This document shows, in pieces, positions 41,566 through 49,601 of a stretch of DNA of 64,000 nucleotides. The number at the start of each line of letters is the position of its first letter. The stretch's first letter is position 1. A program made the translations under genes and the position numbers. The notes under the pieces are model-generated. The model was not told the DNA's origin and did not search any database. It was given only the letters and a program-made list of their open reading frames with translations. The DNA is from Hyphomicrobiales bacterium (GTDB lineage Bacteria; Pseudomonadota; Alphaproteobacteria; Rhizobiales; Rhizobiaceae): contig UCMS01000012.1 in assembly GCA_900473805.1 (NCBI GenBank), positions 3,802-67,801 on the forward strand, given 5' to 3'.

Positions 41566-42738
41566 ATGCGTTCCCGCTTTCCCTTTTTTGCCGTTCTGGT
41601 GATGCTCGGCCTCGTCGTCTCCGCCCCGGCATCGACGTTGGCGCAAGAGGTGGCGAAATCCAGCGCAACGGAAACGAGGGCGGGACAGGCCTATCTGATC
41701 GAGGCGTCGACCGGCACCGTGCTTCTGGCGAAAGACGAGCGTAAGAGTTTTGCGCCGGCGTCTCTCGCAAAGCTCATGACGCTCGAAATCGTGTTTCAGG
41801 CGCTGGGCAAGGGCGAGATCCGGCCGGATCAAGTCTACCCCGTCTCCGAACTTGCCTGGCGCACGGGTGGAGCGCCCTCGCGGACCTCGACCATGTTTGC
41901 GGCCGTGAAGAGCCAGGTGCCGGTGGCCGATCTGGTGAAGGGTATTGCCGTGCAGACCGCGAATGACGGCTGTCTGATCCTGGCCGAAGGCATGGCCGGT
42001 TCGGAGGCAAAATTCGTCGAGCGCATGAATGCGCGGGCGGCGGAGCTGGGGCTGAAGGACAGCCATTTTGCCAACGCCACGGGGCTTCCGCATCCCGACA
42101 ATCGTTCCACGCTCGTTGATCTCGTGAGACTGGCGCAGCATCTCCAGCGCAGCTATCCCGAGCTCTACAAGACCTTCTCCATTCCGGAATTCGAGTGGAA
42201 CAAGATCCTGCAGCGCAACCGTAACCCCTTGCTCGGCATGGGGGCTGATGGGCTTGCAACCGGTTTTGCCGACGGCAGCGGCTTTGCCATCGTCGCCTCG
42301 GCGGAGCGCAATGGACGACGGCTCTTTCTCGGGCTGGGCGGTCTGGCGAGCGACAAGGAGCGCACCGAGGAGGCAACACGGCTGATCAACTGGGGCTTTG
42401 ACGGGTTCGAGATGCGGCGGTTGTTCGACAAGGACGAGGTGATCGGCGAAGCCAGCGTCTATGGCGGCGCGCAGTCGACCGTGCCGCTGGTGGCGCGGAC
42501 GCCGGTCGAGGTTTATGTCCCGGTTGACAATCCCGAGCGACTGCAGGCCCGGATCGTCTATCGCTGGCCGCTCAGCCCCCCCGTTTCGAAGGGTGCCGAA
42601 ATTGCCGTGCTGAACCTTTTTTCCGGTGACCGCCCACTCTTGTCGGTGCCGCTCCAAAGCGCATATGCGGTCGAGGTGGGAACCCTGCGGCAAAGGGCGG
42701 TGGACGCGCTGATCGAGCTTCTGTTCTTCTGGCTGTGA
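41566..42738 (+). CDS. D-alanyl-D-alanine carboxypeptidase family protein (PBP5/6-like)
   Basis: 390 residues from the ATG at 41566, with a signal peptide ending near TLAQ. Penicillin-binding fold: catalytic Ser66-x-x-Lys69 in SLAKLMT. The second motif reads TAN (131-133) instead of SxN, and the third reads ATG (231-233, GLATGF) instead of KTG. A C-terminal domain (about 270-370) and a hydrophobic terminal helix (ALIELLFFWL) may bind the membrane. DD-carboxypeptidases trim pentapeptides of peptidoglycan. Loss of the KTG lysine is unexpected for an active enzyme. Next to rlpA, consistent with cell-wall work. Confidence 0.87.
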   Translation: MRSRFPFFAVLVMLGLVVSAPASTLAQEVAKSSATETRAGQAYLIEASTGTVLLAKDERKSFAPASLAKLMTLEIVFQALGKGEIRPDQVYPVSELAWRTGGAPSRTSTMFAAVKSQVPVADLVKGIAVQTANDGCLILAEGMAGSEAKFVERMNARAAELGLKDSHFANATGLPHPDNRSTLVDLVRLAQHLQRSYPELYKTFSIPEFEWNKILQRNRNPLLGMGADGLATGFADGSGFAIVASAERNGRRLFLGLGGLASDKERTEEATRLINWGFDGFEMRRLFDKDEVIGEASVYGGAQSTVPLVARTPVEVYVPVDNPERLQARIVYRWPLSPPVSKGAEIAVLNLFSGDRPLLSVPLQSAYAVEVGTLRQRAVDALIELLFFWL

Positions 42739-42864
42739 GGGCAAAAAGCAGTCCGGCAGCATGCTCGACGGTTTTGTTTGACGCGGTCTTGGGGTAGAGG
42801 CACTGGGAGAGCCGATAAGGCAAATGGCGATACGCGCCAAAGAGTGCGGGAAGAAGGCAAGGCA

Positions 42865-43554
42865 TTGGCGACCGGTCCGGGATTGTTCGTGAGTTTCGAA
42901 GGAGGCGAGGGGGCCGGGAAATCGACCCAGATCCGCCTGCTGGCGGAAGCCTTGCGCGGGCTAGGACACGACGTCGTTGTGACGCGGGAGCCGGGCGGGT
43001 CGCCGGGGGCGGAAGCCTTGCGTCATGTGCTGCTCTCCGGAGCGGCCGAACCCTTCGGGATCCGCATGGAGGCCTTGCTCTTTGCTGCCGCCCGGGCCGA
43101 TCACCTCGCCTGTTTCGTGCGTCCGGCGCTGGCGCGGGGTCAGGTGGTCCTGTGCGACCGCTTTGTCGATTCCTCCCGCGTCTATCAGGGGGTCACCGGC
43201 AATCTGGAGCCGCGGCTGATGGAGGTGCTGGAGCGGGTATCGGTCGCAGGCACGATGCCGGATCTGACGCTGATCCTCGATCTTCCGGCGTCCGTCGGGC
43301 TCGACCGGGCAAGGCGCCGGGCAGGGGCGACGCCGACCTCCGCCCAGCCGGACCGCTTCGAAAAGGAGCGCACGGAGGTGCATGAGAAGCGCCGCCAAGG
43401 CTTTCTCGACATTGCGCTGCGCGAACCGGAGCGCTGCCGGGTCATCGATGCAAGCCTCGACGTGGAGCGGATCGCGCGCGACATTCTGGCCGACGTCACG
43501 CTGGTGATGGCGCAGCAGCGCGGTGCCCGCAATGACCAGGCGGCGGGCCGATGA
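42865..43554 (+). CDS. tmk: thymidylate kinase
   Basis: 229 residues from a TTG at 42865 preceded by AAGAAGGCAAGG; a GTG at 42844 is an alternative. P-loop FEGGEGAGKST, TREPGGSPGAEALR (the DR/TREPGG motif), LCDRFVDSSRVYQG, and LTLILDLPASVGLDRA. Phosphorylates dTMP to dTDP. Its TGA overlaps the holB start (ATGA). Confidence 0.92.
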   Translation: MATGPGLFVSFEGGEGAGKSTQIRLLAEALRGLGHDVVVTREPGGSPGAEALRHVLLSGAAEPFGIRMEALLFAAARADHLACFVRPALARGQVVLCDRFVDSSRVYQGVTGNLEPRLMEVLERVSVAGTMPDLTLILDLPASVGLDRARRRAGATPTSAQPDRFEKERTEVHEKRRQGFLDIALREPERCRVIDASLDVERIARDILADVTLVMAQQRGARNDQAAGR

Positions 43555-44576
43555 GCGAGGAGAAAGCAGGCCTACTGGATGGGGCGATTGCGCCGGCCCT
43601 CAATACCCGTCTGTTTGGGCATGCTGCGGCCGAAGAGTTTCTCGCGCGCAGCTACAGGTCGGGGAAGGGGCACCACGCGATTCTGATCGAGGGACCGGAA
43701 GGGATCGGCAAGGCGACACTCGCCTTTCGCTTCGCCAACCATGTCCTTCGTCATCCCGATCCCGCAACGGCACCCAGCGTGATGGCGGATCCTGATCCGG
43801 AGCATCCGATCAGCCGCCAGATCGCCTCGGGCGCCAGCCACAATCTATTGCATCTCGCGCGTCCCGTGGACGACAAGACGGGTCGGGTGAAGCAGGCAAT
43901 CACCGTGGACGAAGTGCGCAAGGCGGGGCATTTCTTCAGCCAGACTTCGGGCACGGGGAACTGGCGAATCGTGATCATCGATCCCGCCGACGATCTGAAC
44001 CGGAATGCCGCCAATGCGATCCTGAAGATCCTCGAGGAGCCGCCGAAGCGGGCGATGTTCCTGGTGCTGTCGCATGCGCCGGGCAAGCTCTTGCCGACCA
44101 TCCGCTCGCGCTGCCTGCCGCTCAAACTGCAGGAACTTGATCCGCAGTCGATGGATCAGGCGCTCGGCCAGCTGGGGCTGTCTATCCCCGCAGAAAAGCG
44201 CGAGGCGGTGCTGTCGCTCGCCAAGGGCAGCGTCGCGCGGGCGCTGAAACTCGTCAATTACGGCGGCGCCGATATCCTGGACGCCTTTGAGCAGATGCTG
44301 TCGGCATCGGGGCCAGCGCAGCGCAAGATGATGTTCAAGATCGCAGATGCGCTGTCGGGCAAGGACAGCGATGTCGCCTTCGGTTTCTTTGTCGAGCATC
44401 TGGCGGACCATCTGGCGGAAACCGCGCGACGGCGGGCGTTCTCCGGCGATCTCGGTGCGGCCGAGCATTACGCGCGTCTGACTTCGACAATCAACGAGCA
44501 ACTCACTGTGGCCTCGGCCTACAACCTCGACCGCAAGCAGACGATCCTCGACGTGTTGTCGGCGATCGTTCGCTGA
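43551..44576 (+). CDS. holB: DNA polymerase III delta' subunit
   Basis: 341 residues of the clamp-loader AAA+ type: LFGHAAAEEFLARSY start, IEGPEGIGKATLAFRFANH (P-loop variant), VRKAGHFF, IVIIDPADDLNRNAANAILKILEEPP (read as DLNRNAANAILKILEEPP, the sensor/SRC-like helix), and RCLPLKLQELD. No zinc-finger cysteines, as in many alphaproteobacterial delta' proteins. Coupled to tmk, as in many bacteria. Confidence 0.93.
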   Translation: MSEEKAGLLDGAIAPALNTRLFGHAAAEEFLARSYRSGKGHHAILIEGPEGIGKATLAFRFANHVLRHPDPATAPSVMADPDPEHPISRQIASGASHNLLHLARPVDDKTGRVKQAITVDEVRKAGHFFSQTSGTGNWRIVIIDPADDLNRNAANAILKILEEPPKRAMFLVLSHAPGKLLPTIRSRCLPLKLQELDPQSMDQALGQLGLSIPAEKREAVLSLAKGSVARALKLVNYGGADILDAFEQMLSASGPAQRKMMFKIADALSGKDSDVAFGFFVEHLADHLAETARRRAFSGDLGAAEHYARLTSTINEQLTVASAYNLDRKQTILDVLSAIVR

Positions 44577-44744
44577 GCCTCGCGACACGCTGCGTGGCGC
44601 TGCAGCAAAACGGATGTTCCTAAAGCCGCCGGAATGTTTTAAGAGCGTTCGACCCCATTTGTCGTCGCCGTTCCTGGCTGGCCTTCTTGCGCCGCCAGCG
44701 TCCGGCCCGTGACATCGCAACCGACGAAAAGACAAAAAGAAGCC

Positions 44745-46298
44745 ATGAGCGATCCCTTCTACATCACCACTGCCATCTCTTATCCGAACGGCAAGCCGCA
44801 TATCGGCCATGCCTATGAGCTGATCGCGACGGACGCCATGGCGCGGTTCCAGAGGCTCGATGGCCGGGACGTGTTCTTCCTGACGGGTACGGACGAACAC
44901 GGGCAGAAGATGCAGCAGACGGCACGCGCCGAAGGCATTTCGCCGGAGGCGCTCGCCGAGCGAAATTCCAATGAATTCCGCGAGATGGGCAAGCTTCTTA
45001 ATGCGTCGAATGATGATTTTATCCGCACGACCGAGAAGCGCCATCACGAGACGGTGCAGGAAGTCTGGCGGCGGATGGAAAAGAATGGCGACGTCTACAA
45101 GGGCGGTTATGCCGGCTGGTATTCGGTGCGCGACGAGGCCTATTACCAGGAAGAGGAAACTGAGCTGCGCGCCGACGGCGTGCGCTATGGTCCCCAGGGC
45201 ACGCCGGTCGAATGGGTGGAAGAGGAGAGCTACTTCTTCAAGCTCTCGGCCTATGAAGAGAAGCTGCTGAAACTCTACGAGGACCAGCCGGATTTCATCG
45301 GTCCGAACGAGCGACGCAACGAGGTCATTTCCTTCGTCAAGTCGGGTCTCAAGGATCTGTCGATCTCGCGCACCACCTTTGACTGGGGTATCAAGGTGCC
45401 CGGCGACGACAAGCACGTGATGTATGTCTGGGTCGATGCGCTGACCAACTACATCACCGCGACGGGCTATGTGGAAGATCCGAACGGCCCGCTTGCCAAA
45501 TACTGGCCGGCCGACGTGCACATCATCGGCAAGGACATCATCCGTTTCCACGCCGTCTACTGGCCGGCCTTCCTGATGTCGGCGGGCCTGCCTTTGCCGA
45601 GGCGGGTCTATGCCCATGGCTTCCTGCTCAACAAGGGCGAGAAGATGTCGAAGTCGCTCGGCAATGTCGTCGACCCGGTCAATCTGGTGAACCATTTCGG
45701 TCTCGACCAGGTGCGCTATTTCTTCCTGCGTGAAGTGTCCTTCGGTCAGGATGGAAGCTATTCGGAAGACGGCATCGGCACGCGCATCAATGCCGACCTC
45801 GCCAATGGCATTGGAAATCTGGCCTCGCGTTCGCTGTCGATGATCAACAAGAACTGCGAGGGCAGGGTGCCGACACCCGGTCCGCTCACCGCAGAAGACG
45901 AGGCGATCCTGAAGATTGCCGACGAGGCGATCGACATCTGCCGCGAAGAGATGGGCAAGCAGCAGATCCACAAGGCTGTTGCCGCGATTATCAACATCGT
46001 CAACGAGGCCGACCGCTATTTCGCGGCACAGGCGCCGTGGGTCTTGAAGAAGACCGACGAGGCGCGCATGGGCACGGTGCTTTATGTGACCGCTGAGGTC
46101 GTTCGCCAGATCGCGATCCTCTTCCAGCCGATCATGCCTGAAACCTCGGCGAAGATCCTCGATCTCGTGGCTGTGGCCGAGGAAGACCGCGTGTTTGCGA
46201 AGCTCGGTGCAGCCGGTCGCCTAGCGCCCGGTACGGAACTGCCGGCGCCGTCGCCGGTCTATCCGCGCTACGTCGCCCCGGACGCGGCGAAGGCCTGA
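44745..46298 (+). CDS. metG: methionyl-tRNA synthetase
   Basis: 517 residues from the ATG at 44745. HIGH-type motif [49 protein letters not shown] (read as [16 protein letters not shown]), KMSKS loop [10 protein letters not shown], and an anticodon-binding helical region. The short form lacks the C-terminal EMAP-like dimerisation domain and the Cys-rich zinc knuckle. Attaches Met to tRNA. Followed 4 bp later by tatD. Confidence 0.95.
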   Translation: MSDPFYITTAISYPNGKPHIGHAYELIATDAMARFQRLDGRDVFFLTGTDEHGQKMQQTARAEGISPEALAERNSNEFREMGKLLNASNDDFIRTTEKRHHETVQEVWRRMEKNGDVYKGGYAGWYSVRDEAYYQEEETELRADGVRYGPQGTPVEWVEEESYFFKLSAYEEKLLKLYEDQPDFIGPNERRNEVISFVKSGLKDLSISRTTFDWGIKVPGDDKHVMYVWVDALTNYITATGYVEDPNGPLAKYWPADVHIIGKDIIRFHAVYWPAFLMSAGLPLPRRVYAHGFLLNKGEKMSKSLGNVVDPVNLVNHFGLDQVRYFFLREVSFGQDGSYSEDGIGTRINADLANGIGNLASRSLSMINKNCEGRVPTPGPLTAEDEAILKIADEAIDICREEMGKQQIHKAVAAIINIVNEADRYFAAQAPWVLKKTDEARMGTVLYVTAEVVRQIAILFQPIMPETSAKILDLVAVAEEDRVFAKLGAAGRLAPGTELPAPSPVYPRYVAPDAAKA

Positions 46299-46302
46299 CA
46301 CG

Positions 46303-47088
46303 ATGCTGATCGATACCCATTGCCATCTGGACTTTGCCGACTTCGACAGCGAGCGCGACGAGCTTGTCACGCGCGCCCATCAAGCGGGCGTCAAACAGAT
46401 GGTGACGATCTCGACGCGGGTTCGCAAGCTCGAGACGCTTTTGGCGCTCACCGAGCGTTATCCGAGCGTCTTCTGCTCTGTTGGTACGCATCCGAACAAT
46501 GCCGGCGACGAGCTGGATGTGACGGCGGACGAGCTGGTACGGCTTGCGGAAAGCCACGAGAAGATCGTGGCGATCGGCGAGGCCGGACTCGACTATTTCT
46601 ATGACACGCAGAAGCCCGAGGACCAGAAGACCGGACTGATCCGCCATATCGAGGCGGCACGGCGGACGGGTCTGCCGCTCGTCATCCACAGCCGCAGCGC
46701 CGACGAGGATATGGCGGCGATATTGACGGAAGAAACAGGGAAGGGTGCCTTCCCCTTCATCCTGCATTGCTTTTCGTCCGGGCAGGCTCTGGCCGATACC
46801 GGCGTCGCGCTCGGCGGCTACGTTTCCTTCTCCGGCATCGTGACCTTTCCGAAATCGGAAGAGCTGCGTGAAATCGCCAAAAGCGTGCCGATGGACCGTT
46901 TGCTGGTCGAGACGGATGCGCCGTATCTGGCGCCGAAGCGCTGGCGTGGAAAACGCAACGAGCCGTCCTATGTGGTGAATACGGCGGAGGTTCTGGCGGA
47001 GGTCAAGGGCGTGAGCTACGCGGAGATGGCCGAGATCACCACCGAGAATGCCTTCCGCTGCTTCTCGAAAATGCCGCGGGTGGCTTGA
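46303..47088 (+). CDS. tatD: TatD-family deoxyribonuclease
   Basis: 261 residues: IDTHCHLDF start (metal-binding HxH), GTHPNN, AIGEAGLDYFYD, LVIHSRSADEDM, FILHCFSS, and LVETDAPYLAP (catalytic Asp). Metal-dependent 3'-5' DNase/RNase activity is known for the family. Tightly spaced between metG and the MBL gene. Confidence 0.93.
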   Translation: MLIDTHCHLDFADFDSERDELVTRAHQAGVKQMVTISTRVRKLETLLALTERYPSVFCSVGTHPNNAGDELDVTADELVRLAESHEKIVAIGEAGLDYFYDTQKPEDQKTGLIRHIEAARRTGLPLVIHSRSADEDMAAILTEETGKGAFPFILHCFSSGQALADTGVALGGYVSFSGIVTFPKSEELREIAKSVPMDRLLVETDAPYLAPKRWRGKRNEPSYVVNTAEVLAEVKGVSYAEMAEITTENAFRCFSKMPRVA

Positions 47089-47098
47089 GGGAGGTTTG

Positions 47099-47926
47099 AT
47101 GAAGGTCACGCGCCGGTTCACGCTGCTCGGTTGTTCCTCGTCTCCCGGCGTGCCCAGGATCAACGGCGACTGGGGCAATTGCGATCCTGACAACCCGAAG
47201 AACAGGCGAACCCGCGCATCCTTCCTGATCGAGCAGATCGGGCCTGATGGCAGCAAGACTGTAGTGGTCGTGGATACGGGTCCGGATTTTCGCGAGCAGA
47301 TGATCCGCTCCAGGGTCGAGCATATCGACGCCGTGATCTACAGCCATGCGCATGCCGATCATCTGCACGGTATCGACGATCTGCGCGGCTATTTTCACAG
47401 CCAGCACAAGCGCATTCCCATCTATGCCGAGCCCTATACGATGAGCCGCATCGACGAAGGTTTCGGATACTGCGTAAAGACGCCACCGGGCAGCAGCTAT
47501 CCGCCGATAGTTGCACCTGTCATCGTCGAGGACATGGACAAAGCAATCGTCATTGATGGCGCTGGCGGACCGATCGAACTTCTGCCGCTCGTCCAGCAGC
47601 ATGGCGACATCATCTCGCTGGGCTTGCGGATCGGTGACGTGGCCTATTGCTGTGATGTCTCCGATTTTCCCGCGGAAACCGTCGCCAAGCTCTGCGGCCT
47701 CGACCTGCTTTACATCGACGCGCTGCAGTACCGGCCGCATCCGAGCCATCTGTCGCTCGAGCAGGCACTCGGCTGGATCGAGCGTCTGGCGCCGAAACAC
47801 GCGGTTCTGACCCACATGCATACGCCGCTCGACTATGAGACGGTGATGGGCGAGACGCCGCCGCATGTGGAGCCTGGCTACGATCAGTTTGTCATGGAAT
47901 TTGAACTGGATATCGCGGTTTCCTGA
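47099..47926 (+). CDS. MBL-fold metal-dependent hydrolase (PhnP-like)
   Basis: 275 residues from the ATG at 47099 with GAGGGAGG upstream. LLGCSSSPGVPRINGDWGNC, VVVDTGPDFREQM, the metal motif YSHAHADHLHGIDDLRGY (HxHxDH, read as SHAHADHLHGIDD), YCCDVSDFP, and VLTHMHTPLDY. The N-terminal GSSxSxGVPxxxxxC layout is that of the PhnP/lipoyl-octanoyl-like subgroup (cyclic phosphodiesterase). Follows tatD by 10 bp; the pair is conserved in rhizobia. Confidence 0.9.
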   Translation: MKVTRRFTLLGCSSSPGVPRINGDWGNCDPDNPKNRRTRASFLIEQIGPDGSKTVVVVDTGPDFREQMIRSRVEHIDAVIYSHAHADHLHGIDDLRGYFHSQHKRIPIYAEPYTMSRIDEGFGYCVKTPPGSSYPPIVAPVIVEDMDKAIVIDGAGGPIELLPLVQQHGDIISLGLRIGDVAYCCDVSDFPAETVAKLCGLDLLYIDALQYRPHPSHLSLEQALGWIERLAPKHAVLTHMHTPLDYETVMGETPPHVEPGYDQFVMEFELDIAVS

Positions 47927-48123
47927 GAAACCGAATGCGAATGTTGGCGTCGATATCTCAGGCGCTTTGGCCGATCCTAGCCGTTCCGGGATATGTCTTT
48001 CAGTTCCATAATCTATCTTATGCGATCCTTGTATGTAGGCCGGACAGGCTCCAGATGGTCCCCTCCCAGTCGCCTACGCTGCCTTTCCATTCCACGCCAC
48101 GCGCCTTGGATGATCAGCGTCGC

Positions 48124-48684
48124 TCAGGCCGTTCCGCTGATCCACAGGACGGACAGAACCAAGCCGCCAATCACTGCAGTGGACGCTGCAATCGTCGTCA
48201 GGATCAAACCGATGAGCCGGATTGGCGACACATGCGGTGAGATTTCCAGTTCATAGCTTTCCCGCACAACCTCCGGATTGAGGCAGACGACCTCAAAGAG
48301 GCCCGGAGCCTCACATGTGAATGAGCCGAGCGGAATGGTTCGTCGTCCCCGCATGTCCGATCGTCTCACTTGGAACAGCGCTCGGCCATAGGAGCGGTAG
48401 ATGGATAGAGTACCGGTGTCGCGGTTTCTGAGCGTAAATGACGCGGAGAAGTGCGACGTACCGGCAAGGAAGGTCAATGGCGGGATCACGACGCTGATGA
48501 CATATCGGCCGGCTGCTGGCAGGAAAACGTTTTTAGGCAGGTCTGAAGCGGCAAACCGATGTCTCACCTTTGGAAAGATCAGCCTTCGAAGCCGTACAAG
48601 ACAAAGCATGAGGATGTAGCCGGCGGCAGCTGTGGCTGCGGCAGGTAATGCGAGCGACTGCAGTGTCTCCAGCGTCATCTCCAT
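48124..48684 (-). CDS. hypothetical membrane protein
   Basis: 186 residues. TM helix near 12-35, a central, mostly beta, basic domain (SASFTLRNRDTGTLSIYRSY, SFTCEAPGLFEVVCLNP), and a C-terminal TM helix (LIGLILTTIAASTAVIGGLVLSVLWI, read as IAASTAVIGGLVLSVLW). No family recognised. GC is a little lower than its neighbours. Alternative start at MTLETL. Isolated gene. Confidence 0.65.
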   Translation of the reverse strand: MEMTLETLQSLALPAAATAAAGYILMLCLVRLRRLIFPKVRHRFAASDLPKNVFLPAAGRYVISVVIPPLTFLAGTSHFSASFTLRNRDTGTLSIYRSYGRALFQVRRSDMRGRRTIPLGSFTCEAPGLFEVVCLNPEVVRESYELEISPHVSPIRLIGLILTTIAASTAVIGGLVLSVLWISGTA

Positions 48685-48742
48685 TCGAATCCTTTCCCGC
48701 CCTGCGACGCTATTTCATCCCCCCAGATGGAAGTCGCCGCGT

Positions 48743-49534
48743 TTAGAGGTCCGCCACATGCAGGATGGTCTTGGCCGAGATCTCGGTTTCCTTGGGATAG
48801 CCGAAGGCACTGTTGATATAGGTGACGCCATCGATCTGCTTGTTCCGGTTCAGGTGGCTGTGACCGTAGAAATGCTTGGTCGAACCGAGCGAGCGGATGC
48901 GGCGCTCCAGTCGGTCTGTGCCCAACACCGGAAACAGCGCCTTGTGCTTTTCCGGATAGCGCGCCGGCATCAGGTCAATGCGTGGCACGAAATGCGAGAC
49001 GCTGTAGACGGCGTCGAAACCCGATCTGTCCGGGATCACATTTATGGCGTCGAAACGAGCAGCGACCTCCGCCGGTGTGAGGCCTTCCCAATTGCATTTG
49101 TAGAAATCCATCCAGCCGCGGCGGATCGTCGGGCCGGGCTCGCCAAAGGAATAATCATACCAGGCGAGTAGTGGGACGATCAGCGTTTTGCCGAAGGCGA
49201 CGGGGCCGGTCTCGATGCCGTAGTCGCGGCAGAGCGCGTTCAGCGTTTCGAATTTCTCGAAGGATGGCCCCTTCCCGCTTCTCGCCGTCCAGAGGTCATG
49301 GTTGCCGGGCAGAAACAGCAGCTTTCGGTAGCGCGGCACGAGTTCGTCGAAGCAGGTTTTGACGAGATCGAGTTGATCGGAGAGATCGCCGGCGACGATG
49401 AGGACGTCATCGGTGAAATCGGCGCGGGACAGCGCGCGCAGCCAGTCGAGGTTTTCACGGTAATCGACGTGGAAATCGGATCCGAGGAAAAGGCGCATGC
49501 TCAAGGGATCCGCAACGGGTTCGAAGACATGCAA
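48743..49534 (-). CDS. metallophosphoesterase
   Basis: 263 residues from the ATG at 49534 with AGAAGG 6 nt upstream; a start at 49498 (MRLFLGSDFH) is also possible. Calcineurin-like motifs: LGSDFHVDY, VLIVAGDLSDQ, FLPGNHDLW, and KHFYGHSHLN (terminal GHxH). Two-metal phosphoesterase with unknown substrate. Neighbours are unrelated. Confidence 0.87.
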   Translation of the reverse strand: MHVFEPVADPLSMRLFLGSDFHVDYRENLDWLRALSRADFTDDVLIVAGDLSDQLDLVKTCFDELVPRYRKLLFLPGNHDLWTARSGKGPSFEKFETLNALCRDYGIETGPVAFGKTLIVPLLAWYDYSFGEPGPTIRRGWMDFYKCNWEGLTPAEVAARFDAINVIPDRSGFDAVYSVSHFVPRIDLMPARYPEKHKALFPVLGTDRLERRIRSLGSTKHFYGHSHLNRNKQIDGVTYINSAFGYPKETEISAKTILHVADL

Positions 49535-49569
49535 GCCTTCTAATCAAATTTCACGGCACGGCAAGAGAC

Positions 49570-49593
49570 GGCGGAGGTTGGCGAACCTCCGCC
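49570..49593 (-). terminator. stem-loop after the GH3 gene
   Basis: GGCGGAGGTT (49570-49579) and AACCTCCGCC (49584-49593) form a perfect 10-bp stem with a 4-nt loop, 8 bp past the GH3 stop. Only weak T-content follows on the minus strand, so termination is probable but not certain. Confidence 0.5.
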
Positions 49594-49601
49594 GCAGCGG
49601 A

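Noticed and set aside
44620..44680. tRNA-like GGTTCGA/GTTCGACCCC sequence before metG
   Set aside because: No acceptor or anticodon stem can be formed around it.
43845..45971. 708-codon minus-strand frame opposite holB and metG
   Set aside because: Antisense to two well-recognised genes, no start signal or domain; a high-GC shadow.
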